Shown here: positions 24,910 through 34,286 of the stretch, piece by piece
How the letters are laid out: each line of letters opens with the position of its first letter
Numbering within the stretch: position 1 is the first letter of the stretch
Assembly: GCA_902624185.1 (NCBI GenBank)
Contig: CACNWU010000004.1
Coordinates: forward strand, 1-64,000
Origin: an uncultured Pelagibacteraceae bacterium
GTDB taxonomy: Bacteria; Pseudomonadota; Alphaproteobacteria; Pelagibacterales; Pelagibacteraceae
Length of the DNA: 64,000 bases
Direction of reading: 5' to 3'
Program-made: the position numbers and the translations under genes
Notes under the pieces: generated by a model
What the model was told of the DNA's origin: nothing
The model's database searches: none
Seen by the model: the letters and a program-made list of their open reading frames with translations, nothing else

Positions 24910-25245
24910 TTAGTCTATTTTGAATGATTCACCACAGCCACAACGTTCAGTTTCATTGGGATTATTGAATACAAAAGATGATGAAAATTCCTCTTTTTTA
25001 TAGTCCATTTCAGTGCCAAGTAAGTACATTATAGCAGCTGAGTCTATAAACACTTTAACACCTTTATCCTCCACTAACTCATCGCTTGGATTAATTTCTT
25101 TAGAATACTCCATTACATAAGACATTCCTGCACAACCACCAGATTTTACTGAAACTCTTACACCTATAGAATCTTTTTGTGCATTTGACATTATTTCTTT
25201 TATTCTTGTTGCAGCACTATCACTAAGTTTTATAATCGCACTCAT
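24910..25245 (-). CDS. sufA: A-type iron-sulfur carrier
   Basis: The 111 aa protein has the three-cysteine pattern of A-type carriers: SGGCAGMSY near 38 and RCGCGESF at the C-terminus. It receives a cluster from SufBCD and hands it to target enzymes. ErpA and IscA share the pattern; the place at the end of the suf operon supports SufA. Its ATG overlaps the sufT stop by one base. Confidence 0.9.
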   Translation of the reverse strand: MSAIIKLSDSAATRIKEIMSNAQKDSIGVRVSVKSGGCAGMSYVMEYSKEINPSDELVEDKGVKVFIDSAAIMYLLGTEMDYKKEEFSSSFVFNNPNETERCGCGESFKID

Positions 25246-25541
25246 TATAAATTTAACTCCAATTTAGCGGCATCAGACATCATATCTTTAGTCCAAGGTG
25301 GATCCCATACCAATTCAAGATCAACTTCCTCTATTCCCTCAACTTGCATTGCACTATCTTTGACATCTTTCGGTAAGCTTTCAGCAACAGGGCAATTTGG
25401 TGTGGTTAATGTCATTTTGATTTTTACTTTTTTTTTGTTTACTTCAATATCATAAATTAAACCAAGTTCATAAATATTGACAGGTATTTCAGGATCATAA
25501 ATTTTTTTTATTTCCTCGATAATTTTCTCTTTTAATTCCAT
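25245..25541 (-). CDS. sufT: SufT-type (DUF59/MIP18) iron-sulfur assembly factor
   Basis: The 98 aa protein fits the DUF59 domain: YDPEIPVNIYELGLIYDI near the start and TTPNCPVAESLP with the conserved Cys. The C-terminal ELVWDPPWTKDMMSDAAKLEL is the usual end of the family. SufT helps mature iron-sulfur proteins. It sits between sufU and sufA, as in many alphaproteobacterial suf operons. Confidence 0.9.
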   Translation of the reverse strand: MELKEKIIEEIKKIYDPEIPVNIYELGLIYDIEVNKKKVKIKMTLTTPNCPVAESLPKDVKDSAMQVEGIEEVDLELVWDPPWTKDMMSDAAKLELNL

Positions 25542-25546
25542 TTCAA

Positions 25547-26011
25547 TTAATTTTCGGTTTTTACTTCACCTTTCTTATCCTCGATCGCAGAAACTAATGT
25601 GTGCCAAGACAGTGTTGCACATTTAACCCTCATAGGGTATTGTTTTACTCCTGATAGACACATTAATTTTGTTTTATCATCCTCTTTTAAAATCTTATTT
25701 TTAAGTTCAGGATTTTCTTTAATCATACCTAAAAAATCTTCGATTATTTCTTTAGCCTCATTATCACTTTTACCTTTCATTAAGTCAGTCATTATTGAAG
25801 CCGATGCCATTGATATTGCGCAACCACTCCCTTCAAAAGATATATCTTCTACTTTTCTTTGATCATTTAATTTTAAGTAGACATGAACATTGTCTCCACA
25901 TAATGGATTATTTCCTTTTGCATCTTTATTAAAATTTTCTGTTTTTCTTAGATTTCTTGGATTCTTACCATGTTCTAAAATTATTTCTTGATATAATTCT
26001 TTTAAATTCAT
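25547..26011 (-). CDS. sufU: SufU-type sulfur-transfer protein
   Basis: The 154 aa protein has the SufU/IscU fold with zinc ligands Cys and Asp in NPLCGDNV, Cys in GSGCAISMAS, and Cys in RVKCATLSW. SufU stimulates SufS by taking its persulfide. An SufE gene is absent here, so SufU probably does that job. Its ATG overlaps the sufS stop by four bases. Confidence 0.9.
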   Translation of the reverse strand: MNLKELYQEIILEHGKNPRNLRKTENFNKDAKGNNPLCGDNVHVYLKLNDQRKVEDISFEGSGCAISMASASIMTDLMKGKSDNEAKEIIEDFLGMIKENPELKNKILKEDDKTKLMCLSGVKQYPMRVKCATLSWHTLVSAIEDKKGEVKTEN

Positions 26012-27228
26012 TTTAAATCAAAAATTTTTTTACAATTGTTTATGCCTTCATTTAGTTTATCTAAGTCATCTTTAGTGTTATACACTCCTAGAGATGCTCT
26101 TGCACTAGCAGGAATACCTAATTTATCGTGGAGTATCTGGCAGCAATGATGACCTGCTCTGATTGCTACACCTGTTTCATCTAGAATGGTTGCAATATCG
26201 TGTGGATGAACTCCTTCAATAGTAAAAGATAGAACTCCGCCACGCTCTTTAGGATTTCCAATTAATTTAACAGAATTATTTTTTTTTAAGATTTCCTGAC
26301 CATATTCAATTAATTCTTTTTCATGTTCAATTATTTTTTCAATGCCAATGTTTTCTAAAAATTTTATTGACTGATCGAACGCAATTACTTGCGCTGTGGC
26401 CATTGTTCCAGCCTCATATTTATTGGGTAGATCACCGTATGAAATTCTATCTTTTTTAACTTCATTAATCATACCTCCACCTCCTTGATAAGGTGGTAAT
26501 TGCTCAAGCCATTTCTTTTTTCCATACAAAACACCAAGACCAGTTGGTCCATACATTTTATGACATGATATTGCATAAAAATCACAATTTAAGTCCTGCA
26601 TATCTAATTTTAAATGTGGTCCTCCTTGACAACCGTCAACTACTACAACAATACCCTTTGAATGTGCTAGTTGAGTTATCTCTTTGATAGGAAGAACCGC
26701 GCCAGTTACATTAGACAAATGAGTAATTGCTATTACTTTAGTTTTATCTGTAATTTCTCTTTCTATATTTTCAATTGGAATATCTCCATCGTCATTAATT
26801 TCCGCAAATTTAATATTAATATTTTTAGATTTTCTCAGAAAATGCCAAGGAACATAGTTAGAATGATGCTCCAATTCCGTTATTAAAACCTCATCATTTG
26901 GTTTTAAAATCGATTGTCCAAGAGTATTTGCAACCAAATTTAGAGCCTCAGTAGCTCCTTTTGTAAATACAATTTCATTTTTGTCTTTGGCATTAATATA
27001 TTTTTGAACTGAAGATCTTGTATTTTCATATAAATTTGTGGCAGCAACAGCCAAATAATGTACGCTCCTCCCAACGTTTGAAAATTGTTTAGAGTAAAAA
27101 TCGTTTATTCTATCTAAAACAACTTTAGGTTTTTGAGACGAATTAGCACTATCTAAATAAACTAGATCATTATTTTGAATTTTTTCGTCAAAAATCGGAA
27201 ATTCTTTTTTTATATTGTCTATATTCAT
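26008..27228 (-). CDS. sufS: cysteine desulfurase
   Basis: SufS takes sulfur from cysteine with PLP and hands it on as a persulfide. The 406 aa protein has the PLP lysine in AISCHKMYGPTGLG and the catalytic Cys in the short loop AGHHCCQILHDKLG near 360, the class II pattern of SufS. It starts 4 bases inside the sufD stop. Cysteine from cysE-cysK at the other end of the window is its substrate. Confidence 0.95.
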   Translation of the reverse strand: MNIDNIKKEFPIFDEKIQNNDLVYLDSANSSQKPKVVLDRINDFYSKQFSNVGRSVHYLAVAATNLYENTRSSVQKYINAKDKNEIVFTKGATEALNLVANTLGQSILKPNDEVLITELEHHSNYVPWHFLRKSKNINIKFAEINDDGDIPIENIEREITDKTKVIAITHLSNVTGAVLPIKEITQLAHSKGIVVVVDGCQGGPHLKLDMQDLNCDFYAISCHKMYGPTGLGVLYGKKKWLEQLPPYQGGGGMINEVKKDRISYGDLPNKYEAGTMATAQVIAFDQSIKFLENIGIEKIIEHEKELIEYGQEILKKNNSVKLIGNPKERGGVLSFTIEGVHPHDIATILDETGVAIRAGHHCCQILHDKLGIPASARASLGVYNTKDDLDKLNEGINNCKKIFDLK

Positions 27229-28472
27229 TCTTCTAATCCAATCATATTTTTTAATAAATTTTTAATCTCTGAGTCAGTAATTTTTTCAACAACATCTAAT
27301 AAAAATCCGTTTATCAAAAGTTCTTTTGATTGTTTATAATTTAAACCTCTCGACATTAAATAAAAAATTGAATTTTCATTCAAACTTCCAGATGCTGATC
27401 CATGAGAACATTTAACATCATCAGCATAAATTTCTAATTCTGGTTTTGCATTAAACTCTGAAGTTTCATCCAACAAAATCGCTTTACTTAACTGATAGCC
27501 ATCTGTTTTTTGCGCTTTTGAATTAACAAAAATTTTTCCTTGGTAAGCAGATTTTGAAGACTTTCCTAAGACACTCTTAATTAACTGATAACTCTTAGTA
27601 TTTTCTTCTAAATGATTAATTGTTGTTCTAATTTCATGTTGTTGATTCTCTCTCAGTGAAATTACACCATTTACAAAGGCTGAAGAATACTCACCCTTTA
27701 AATTGCAATTTATTTCATTTTTGAAGAAATCTGAACCAGATGATAATATAAATGTTTCGGAAATACTGTTAACATCTTGTTCTATATTATTAAATGAATA
27801 TCTTAAATTATCATTCTTAAACTTGTCAATTTTATAGTTTTTTAATATTGCATCTTTTTTTAAGTTAAAATTATATAAAATATTCGTAAAGTTTTTATGC
27901 GAGCTATCAGTAAAAAAATCAATTAGTCTAAAATGGCTATTTTCTTCCAATTCAAAATCCAACCTCAAATTTATATTTTTTGATTTAATCTTTTCATTGG
28001 TAACATGATAAATAATTAAAGGTTTTTTAAAAGAATAGTTTTTTTTTATTATAATTTTAAATACTTTGTTAGTAAACGCACTGTTTAAATCTATTAAAGA
28101 ATTTTCATTATCAAAATTAATCTCAGTATTTGTTTGATCGTTAATTTCAATATAATTTTTATCCTCATAATTAAAGTCTATTTTTTCTATTCTTCCGTTT
28201 ATGAAAATAATCTTATTATGTTCTAAGCCATCAACAAAAATAGAAGTATCTATTTTGTTCGGTATTGAATAATCGTTGTAAAAACCTAAATCTCCAATAT
28301 TTTTTTTTATAATTTGACTTATATCCAAAAACTTCCAATTTTCATGTTTTCTATTTGGAAAACCACTCTCTATAAACTTTTGCAAATTATTTCTTTTTGA
28401 TTTTATATCTTTTTCAGAAATATTTAATGTTTTAACAATTCTATCAAAATCTAATTTTAATTTTTCAATCAT
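27225..28472 (-). CDS. sufD: Fe-S cluster scaffold subunit SufD
   Basis: The 415 aa protein is the SufB paralogue of the SufBCD scaffold. The C-terminal part carries DDVKCSHGSASGSLNENSIFYL, with the conserved His-Gly near Cys, and MSRGLNYKQSKELLINGFL. The N-terminal half is weakly conserved and Lys/Asn-rich. It pairs with SufB and SufC at the membrane-free scaffold complex. It lies one base from sufC. Confidence 0.93.
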   Translation of the reverse strand: MIEKLKLDFDRIVKTLNISEKDIKSKRNNLQKFIESGFPNRKHENWKFLDISQIIKKNIGDLGFYNDYSIPNKIDTSIFVDGLEHNKIIFINGRIEKIDFNYEDKNYIEINDQTNTEINFDNENSLIDLNSAFTNKVFKIIIKKNYSFKKPLIIYHVTNEKIKSKNINLRLDFELEENSHFRLIDFFTDSSHKNFTNILYNFNLKKDAILKNYKIDKFKNDNLRYSFNNIEQDVNSISETFILSSGSDFFKNEINCNLKGEYSSAFVNGVISLRENQQHEIRTTINHLEENTKSYQLIKSVLGKSSKSAYQGKIFVNSKAQKTDGYQLSKAILLDETSEFNAKPELEIYADDVKCSHGSASGSLNENSIFYLMSRGLNYKQSKELLINGFLLDVVEKITDSEIKNLLKNMIGLEE

Positions 28473-28473
28473 T

Positions 28474-29208
28474 TTAATTAAAACTCTCGTAACCTTTTTT
28501 TTCTAACTCTAAAGCTAATTCTGGACCACCAGATTTGATTATTTTTCCATTCATTAACACATGAACAAAATCTGGTTTAATATAATCTAATAACCTTTGA
28601 TAATGTGTAATGATTAAAAAGGAATTATCTTTATTTCTTAAAGTATTAACGCCATCAGCAACTATCTTTAATGCATCAATATCTAGTCCTGAGTCTGTCT
28701 CATCTAAAATAGATAATTTAGGTGCTAACATAGACATTTGTAAAATTTCATTCTTCTTCTTTTCACCTCCAGAGAAACCAACATTTAATTGTCTATTTAA
28801 TTTTTCCTCATCAAATTTAAGTTCTTTTGCTTTTTCTTTAACAAGTTTTAAAAACTCGATAGCGTCTAGTTCTTTCTCACCTCGTGCTTTTCTTATTGCA
28901 TTTAAAGAAGTTTTTAAAAAAATATTTGTATTAACTCCAGGAATTTCTAAAGGATATTGAAAAGCTAAAAATATTCCTTTATGTGCTCTTTCTTCTGTCT
29001 CAAGATCAAATAAGTTTTTATTTTCAAACAAGATTTCACCAGATACTTCGTAACCTTTTTTACCAGAGAGAATATTAGATAAAGTACTCTTTCCAGAACC
29101 ATTAGGGCCCATTATTGCGTGTACTTCACCTGGATTAATATTTAAAGAAAAGCCCTTAAGTATTGATTTATTTTCAACGTTTGCATTTAAGTTATTTATT
29201 TTCAGCAT
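28474..29208 (-). CDS. sufC: Fe-S cluster assembly ATPase SufC
   Basis: The 244 aa protein is an ABC-type ATPase of the SufBCD scaffold. Walker A is GPNGSGKSTL, the signature is VGFSGGEKKKNEI, and Walker B is LSILDETDSGLDIDA with the Asp-Glu pair. It lacks any membrane domain. ATP hydrolysis remodels SufB-SufD to build the cluster. The gene overlaps sufB by one base. Confidence 0.96.
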   Translation of the reverse strand: MLKINNLNANVENKSILKGFSLNINPGEVHAIMGPNGSGKSTLSNILSGKKGYEVSGEILFENKNLFDLETEERAHKGIFLAFQYPLEIPGVNTNIFLKTSLNAIRKARGEKELDAIEFLKLVKEKAKELKFDEEKLNRQLNVGFSGGEKKKNEILQMSMLAPKLSILDETDSGLDIDALKIVADGVNTLRNKDNSFLIITHYQRLLDYIKPDFVHVLMNGKIIKSGGPELALELEKKGYESFN

Positions 29209-30650
29209 TAACCAACGCTCCCCTCAAGACTTATGCCAACTAATTTTTGTGCCTCTACAGCAAATTCCATTGGTAGCTGTTGAAGTACTTCTTTGCAAAA
29301 TCCATTGACGATTAGTCCAACTGCTTCCTCTGAATTAAGTCCCCTTTGTTGACAGTAATGCAACTGTTCTTCACTTATTTTTGAAGTTGTTGCCTCGTGA
29401 GCTATATTTGAGTCAAAATTTTTATTTTTTATGTATGGAACTGTATGTGCCCCACATCTATTTCCCATTAATAAAGAATCACATTGTGTATAGTTGCTAG
29501 AATTTTTTGCTTTAGAATTAATATCTACCAAACCTCTATAAGTCATATCAGAAAATCCAGCACTTATACCTTTGGAAATAATTTTACTTTTAGTATTTTT
29601 TCCTAAATGAATCATTTTAGTACCAGTATCTGCTTTTTGATGATTATTTGTTATAGCTATTGAATAAAATTCACCAATTGAGTTGTCACCTTTCAATATA
29701 CAGCTTGGATATTTCCATGTTATAGCTGAGCCTGTTTCAACTTGTGTCCAAGAAATTTTAGAATTTTTACCTTTACACAAACCTCTTTTAGTTACAAAAT
29801 TATATATCCCGCCTTTACCATTTTCATCTCCTGGGTACCAATTCTGAACAGTTGAGTACTTAATTTCAGCATCATCTAAAGCTATTAGTTCAACGTTAGC
29901 TGCATGTAATTGATTTTCATCTCTCATCGGAGCTGTACAGCCTTCCAAATAACTTACATAGCTTCCTTTATCAGCTACAATAAGTGTTCTCTCGAATTGT
30001 CCAGTTTCAGATGCATTAATTCTAAAATAAGTTGAAAGTTCCATCGGACATCTCACTCCCTCAGGAATATAAACAAACGACCCATCAGTAAATACAGCAG
30101 AGTTAAGAGTAGCAAAAAAATGATCTGTTGTCGGAATAACTGTGCCTAAATATTTTTTTACTAGTTCAGGATGTTTTTGGATAGCCTCTGACATTGAGCA
30201 AAAAATAATTCCATGTTTTGTTAACTCACCTTTAAATGTGGTAGCTACTGAAACTGAGTCAAAAACAGCGTCGACCGCAATTCCGTTTAGTCTAGCTTGT
30301 TCATTTAATGGTATACCTAATTTATTATAAGTTTCTAACAGTTTTGGATCTAGTTCATCTAAACTTTTAGGTTTATCTTTCATACTTTTAGGGGCTGAGT
30401 AATAATATAAATCTTGATAATCAATTTTTGGATATTTTGGTTTTTGCCAATCCGGTTCTTTTAATTGCTTGAATCTCTCAAATGCTTTTAACCTAAAATC
30501 TAGCATCCACTTTGGTTCTTTTTTTATATTAGATATAAATTTTATTACATTTTCATTTAAACCTTTTGGTGCTCTAATATTTTCAATATCAGTCGTAAAT
30601 CCATATTTATAATCTTTTAGATTCTCAATGTCTTTTTCTCTAGTATCCAT
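29208..30650 (-). CDS. sufB: Fe-S cluster scaffold subunit SufB
   Basis: SufB binds the forming cluster. The 480 aa protein has the family core [20 protein letters not shown] and the C-terminal [16 protein letters not shown] with the cysteine that receives sulfur. The ending [23 protein letters not shown] is typical. It is the first structural gene of the operon, 2 bp downstream of iscR. Confidence 0.96.
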   Translation of the reverse strand: MDTREKDIENLKDYKYGFTTDIENIRAPKGLNENVIKFISNIKKEPKWMLDFRLKAFERFKQLKEPDWQKPKYPKIDYQDLYYYSAPKSMKDKPKSLDELDPKLLETYNKLGIPLNEQARLNGIAVDAVFDSVSVATTFKGELTKHGIIFCSMSEAIQKHPELVKKYLGTVIPTTDHFFATLNSAVFTDGSFVYIPEGVRCPMELSTYFRINASETGQFERTLIVADKGSYVSYLEGCTAPMRDENQLHAANVELIALDDAEIKYSTVQNWYPGDENGKGGIYNFVTKRGLCKGKNSKISWTQVETGSAITWKYPSCILKGDNSIGEFYSIAITNNHQKADTGTKMIHLGKNTKSKIISKGISAGFSDMTYRGLVDINSKAKNSSNYTQCDSLLMGNRCGAHTVPYIKNKNFDSNIAHEATTSKISEEQLHYCQQRGLNSEEAVGLIVNGFCKEVLQQLPMEFAVEAQKLVGISLEGSVG

Positions 30651-30652
30651 TC

Positions 30653-31078
30653 CTAAACTCTTCTCTCATTATTATCTTTAACTAAATCTTCTAAACTTTT
30701 TTCGTCAAAAAAATTGTTGATGTGATTTTCAAGTTCATCCCAAAGATTATGGGTTAGACATTTGGTCAGTTTACCATTACATCCTTTTTTTGAATCTTTT
30801 TTACACTGAACAGTCTTTACCTTTTCATCAACTGCTTCAAAAATATTTGTTAGTTTTATTTCTTTAGCCCTTTTATTTAAAATATAACCACCTTGAGTAC
30901 CTCTTACGCTTTGAACAATTTCTTTTTTTCTCAATTTTGAAAAAATTTGTTCCAGGTAATCAAGCGAAATACCTTGTCTTAGCGAAATATCTCTGAGGGA
31001 AACTGGGTTTATATTGTTAAACCTTGCCAGATCCACTAAAGCCATTACCGCATATCTGCCTTTAGATGTAAGTCTCAT
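30653..31078 (-). CDS. iscR: IscR-type Rrf2 transcription regulator
   Basis: The 141 aa protein has the Rrf2 winged helix ([18 protein letters not shown] and [12 protein letters not shown]). Cluster cysteines are C92, C100 and C107, followed by CLTH with His110. This is the IscR ligand set, but the spacing is Cys-x7-Cys-x6-Cys instead of x5 and x5 in E. coli. It is the first gene of the suf operon. A near-perfect IscR box covers the promoter upstream, so it probably represses its own operon when clusters are plentiful. Confidence 0.93.
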   Translation of the reverse strand: MRLTSKGRYAVMALVDLARFNNINPVSLRDISLRQGISLDYLEQIFSKLRKKEIVQSVRGTQGGYILNKRAKEIKLTNIFEAVDEKVKTVQCKKDSKKGCNGKLTKCLTHNLWDELENHINNFFDEKSLEDLVKDNNERRV

Positions 31079-31097
31079 AAATGCTTATTTTAGTGGA

Positions 31098-31125
31098 TAT
31101 ATATAAACCCGACTAAAATAGTCAA
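31098..31125 (-). promoter_or_regulatory. iscR-suf operon promoter
   Basis: On the minus strand TTGACT (31125-31120) and TATATA (31103-31098) are separated by 16 bases, a good sigma-70-type pair. The promoter points into iscR, whose ATG is at 31078. The -35 element is inside the IscR box, the arrangement known for the E. coli iscR promoter. Confidence 0.72.
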
Positions 31126-31129
31126 GTAT
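31105..31129. promoter_or_regulatory. IscR type-1 binding site
   Basis: AAACCCGACTAAAATAGTC followed by AAGTAT matches the IscR type-1 consensus ATASYYGACTRWWWYAGTCRRSTAT at 24 of 25 positions, the only mismatch being the second base. The half-sites GACT and AGTC form a dyad. It overlaps the -35 element of the iscR-suf promoter. The clustered IscR gene is directly downstream. Confidence 0.85.
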
Positions 31130-31211
31130 CATATTAAAAAAAAGACTAACATTTTGTCACGCAGTTGTGATAAACCTAATTTTTTTTTGAGAATAATAAT
31201 CAATAACAATT

Positions 31212-31868
31212 ATGGATAACAAAGTTTTAGAAATATTCATCCCGGGCCCAGCAGGGAGATTAGAAGCAAAATATTTTAAAAGTAAAAAAAATACATCACC
31301 CATTGCATTAGTATTACAACCTCACCCTCAATACGGTGGAACTATGAATAATAAAGTTGTTGTAGAAACATTTAATACTTTTATGGAAAATGATTTTTCT
31401 GTTTGTAGAGTAAATTTTAGGGGAGTTGGTAAAAGTGATGGAGAATTTGATAATGGACAGGGTGAGCTTGCAGACGCTGCTGCTGCTTTAGATTGGTTAG
31501 AAAGAGAAAATTTTGATAACTCTCAATGTTGGGTTTCTGGATTTTCATTTGGATCTTTAATAGCAATGCAATTATTAATGCGTAGACCTGAAATTAATAG
31601 ATTTATTGCGATCTCACCACAACCAAATGTTTATGATTTTTCTTTTTTATCACCATGTCCAACTTCTGGACTTATGGTTTATGGAAAAAATGATGAACTG
31701 GTTCCAATGGAATATATAAATGATCTCAATAAAAGATTAAGTTCCCAAAAAGGAATCAAGGTAGAATTTAAAGATATACCAAATACAAATCATTTTTTTT
31801 CAAAAAATGAAATTTCTTTAGTTAAAATATTAGACAAATACATTAAAAACGAAACAGCTTTATATTAA
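31212..31868 (+). CDS. alpha/beta hydrolase
   Basis: The 218 aa protein has an alpha/beta-hydrolase fold. The nucleophile elbow is GFSFGS (Ser near residue 116), the oxyanion region is LQPHPQYGGTMNN, the acid is near YGKNDELVP, and the base His is in NTNHFF. The opening IPGPAGRLEAKYF marks a broad alphaproteobacterial family with unknown substrate. It overlaps the convergent anmK gene by 4 bases. Confidence 0.85.
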   Translation: MDNKVLEIFIPGPAGRLEAKYFKSKKNTSPIALVLQPHPQYGGTMNNKVVVETFNTFMENDFSVCRVNFRGVGKSDGEFDNGQGELADAAAALDWLERENFDNSQCWVSGFSFGSLIAMQLLMRRPEINRFIAISPQPNVYDFSFLSPCPTSGLMVYGKNDELVPMEYINDLNKRLSSQKGIKVEFKDIPNTNHFFSKNEISLVKILDKYIKNETALY

Positions 31869-33010
31869 AAATTTTCTACTATCATACCACCTCTAGATGC
31901 TTTTTTACACCTTGTGGTACTTGGAAAGGAAATATCCAAACCTTCTATCGATCGGATTGCTAAAAAAGCGAATGCTTGGGATTCTACAAAATCACCATCA
32001 ATTCCAAATTTTTCTATAGGATCTAATTGTATTTTTTCAAAATTTTTCTTAATACTTTCTAGAAGATACTTATTTTTTCTACCTCCACCACATACTAACC
32101 ACTTATGATTTTCAGTTTTTATTTTGTTTTGTATAAAACTTATGCCATCTGCAATTAGTTTGGCAGTAAAATCTGTAATAGTTGAAGCTCCATTTTCTAA
32201 AGACAAGCCTTTTGCAAAAAAAATATCAAAATTTTTTACATCTAAAGATTTTTGATATTGAGAATTAAGTGTAAAATTATCTAATGCTTGATTTAAAACC
32301 AATTGATCTGTCTTACCTGAGTTAGCTATTGTTCCTTCAAAATCATATTTTTTTTTTGAATTTTTTTTAATCCATTCGTCTATTAGACAATTTCCTGGTC
32401 CAATATCATAAGCAAGAATTTCATTGCTTTTCCATAAAGTATTTTCCTCTACCGTGGAAGTGATATTTGATATTCCCCCAATATTTAAAATATTTATAGG
32501 AAATTTAATATTAAATTTTTTATTAATTTTATTTGCTATTGTATTGTGAAAAATTGGCGCTAACGGAGCACCTTGCCCACCATTTTTTAAATCATTTTGT
32601 CTGAAATTATAAACTACCTTTTTTTTTGTTAATTGAGATAATAATTTTCCATCACCTAATTGCTTAGTAATTTTTTTATCTGGATCATGGAATATTGTTT
32701 GTCCATGAAAACCAATTAAATCAACTTTTGATTTTGACAATGCAAGTGTCTCATTAACGACTTTTCCATTGAATATTGTAATATCTCTTTCAAGAGATTT
32801 AATTTCATCTGAATGAACATCTAAATCTTCTGGTTTAAAAATTTTGTCTCTAATTTCTAGTATTCTTTGATACAAATCATTATCATATTCAAAATATTTG
32901 TCTAAAATTGAGGTATATTCTCTTTTACCGTCTGATTGTATTATAGACAGATCAACCCCATCTAGCGATGTGCCACTCATAAGGCCTATTGCTGTATAAA
33001 TCTTTTCCAT
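31865..33010 (-). CDS. anmK: anhydro-N-acetylmuramic acid kinase
   Basis: AnmK recycles cell-wall sugar: it opens and phosphorylates 1,6-anhydro-MurNAc. The 381 aa protein has GLMSGTSLDGVDL at the N-terminus, IGFHGQTIFHDP, NIGGISN, and YDIGPGNCLIDEW. These are the ATP and sugar site motifs of the family. It ends inside the alpha/beta hydrolase gene and diverges from tyrS over a short gap. Confidence 0.93.
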   Translation of the reverse strand: MEKIYTAIGLMSGTSLDGVDLSIIQSDGKREYTSILDKYFEYDNDLYQRILEIRDKIFKPEDLDVHSDEIKSLERDITIFNGKVVNETLALSKSKVDLIGFHGQTIFHDPDKKITKQLGDGKLLSQLTKKKVVYNFRQNDLKNGGQGAPLAPIFHNTIANKINKKFNIKFPINILNIGGISNITSTVEENTLWKSNEILAYDIGPGNCLIDEWIKKNSKKKYDFEGTIANSGKTDQLVLNQALDNFTLNSQYQKSLDVKNFDIFFAKGLSLENGASTITDFTAKLIADGISFIQNKIKTENHKWLVCGGGRKNKYLLESIKKNFEKIQLDPIEKFGIDGDFVESQAFAFLAIRSIEGLDISFPSTTRCKKASRGGMIVENF

Positions 33011-33035
33011 TCTTATTTTTTTTTAGTAAATAATG

Positions 33036-33041
33036 TATAAT
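33036..33041 (+). promoter_or_regulatory. tyrS promoter -10 element
   Basis: TATAAT is a perfect -10 match. It lies just downstream of the first ATG of the ORF track (33033), so a transcript would start after that ATG. This supports the second ATG at 33057 as the true start of tyrS. Confidence 0.5.
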
Positions 33042-33056
33042 GTAAACTATACGCAT

Positions 33057-34286
33057 ATGAATAAATTTTTAAAAGAATTTAAAGACAGAAATTTTTTTTA
33101 TCAATGTACTGATGAAAATGAATTATCTGATTTGTTAGACAAAAATAGAATTAGAGCCTATATCGGTTTTGATTGTACCGCAGAAAGCTTACATGTTGGG
33201 AGTTTACTTCAAATAATGTGTTTAAGGCTTTTACAAAAATTTGGCCATCAACCAATTGTCCTATTGGGTGGAGGTACTACTAGAATTGGCGACCCTTCAG
33301 GAAAAGATAAAACTCGTAAAATTTTATCTGAAAAAGAAATAGAAAAAAATTCAAAAAATATTAAGAAAATATTAATCAAGTTTTTAGATAACAAAAATAA
33401 AAAATTAAAACCTATATTTGTTGATAATTACAAATGGTTAAAAAAATTAAATTATATTTCTTTTCTTAGAGATATTGGAAAACACTTCACAATAAATAAG
33501 ATGTTAACATTTGACAGTGTTAAAACAAGATTGGATCGTGAACAATCTCTAAGTTACATGGAATTTAATTATATGATACTTCAAGCATATGATTTTCTTG
33601 AGCTTAATAAAAAAGAAAATTGTGTTCTACAAATTGGTGGATCCGATCAGTGGGGCAACATAGTGAATGGTGTTGATTTAATTAAAAGACATTCTAATAA
33701 AAAAGTTTTCGGTTTAACTACACCTCTTATAACTCTTGCCTCGGGGTCTAAAATGGGGAAAACTACTGATGGCGCAGTATGGTTAGATAAAAAATTTTTA
33801 TCTCCATATGATTATTGGCAATTTTGGAGAAATACTGATGATAGAGATGTAATAAGATTTTTAAAATATTTTACTGATATGGGTATTGATGAAATTAAAA
33901 GGATAGAAAATAATAATATTAACGAGTTAAAGATATTATTAGCTAATCAAACTACGTCAATGTTGCATGGAAATGATGAGGCAAAAAAATCAGAAGAAGC
34001 TGCAAGAGAAGCTTTCTCTGAAAATTCGTCTGGATCTAACCTTCCATCGATCAAAATTAATAAATCTACAATTGAAAAAAAAATAAATATATTAGATTTA
34101 ATTATTATTTCAAAACTGGAAATTTCTAAAAGTGAGATTAGACGATTAATTAAAGGCAACGCTATTAAGATAAATAATGAAATTGTAGATAACGATAAGA
34201 TAATAATTGGTAAAGAACTTTTTAAGGATAATTACCTTAAACTTTCTATCGGTAAAAAAAGACATTTGAAAATTGAAATAAATTAA
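33057..34286 (+). CDS. tyrS: tyrosyl-tRNA synthetase
   Basis: The class I synthetase charges tRNA-Tyr. YIGFDCTAESLHVGSLL holds the HIGH-type motif (HVGS) and KMGKTTDG the KMSKS motif. GGSDQWGNI is the tyrosine pocket. The C-terminal S4-like domain is seen in KSEIRRLIKGNAIKIN. The ORF track starts at 33033 (417 aa), but that ATG overlaps a TATAAT box; the ATG at 33057 gives 409 aa starting MNKFLKEFKDR. The downstream gene is convergent and overlaps by 4 bases. Confidence 0.95.
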   Translation: MNKFLKEFKDRNFFYQCTDENELSDLLDKNRIRAYIGFDCTAESLHVGSLLQIMCLRLLQKFGHQPIVLLGGGTTRIGDPSGKDKTRKILSEKEIEKNSKNIKKILIKFLDNKNKKLKPIFVDNYKWLKKLNYISFLRDIGKHFTINKMLTFDSVKTRLDREQSLSYMEFNYMILQAYDFLELNKKENCVLQIGGSDQWGNIVNGVDLIKRHSNKKVFGLTTPLITLASGSKMGKTTDGAVWLDKKFLSPYDYWQFWRNTDDRDVIRFLKYFTDMGIDEIKRIENNNINELKILLANQTTSMLHGNDEAKKSEEAAREAFSENSSGSNLPSIKINKSTIEKKINILDLIIISKLEISKSEIRRLIKGNAIKINNEIVDNDKIIIGKELFKDNYLKLSIGKKRHLKIEIN

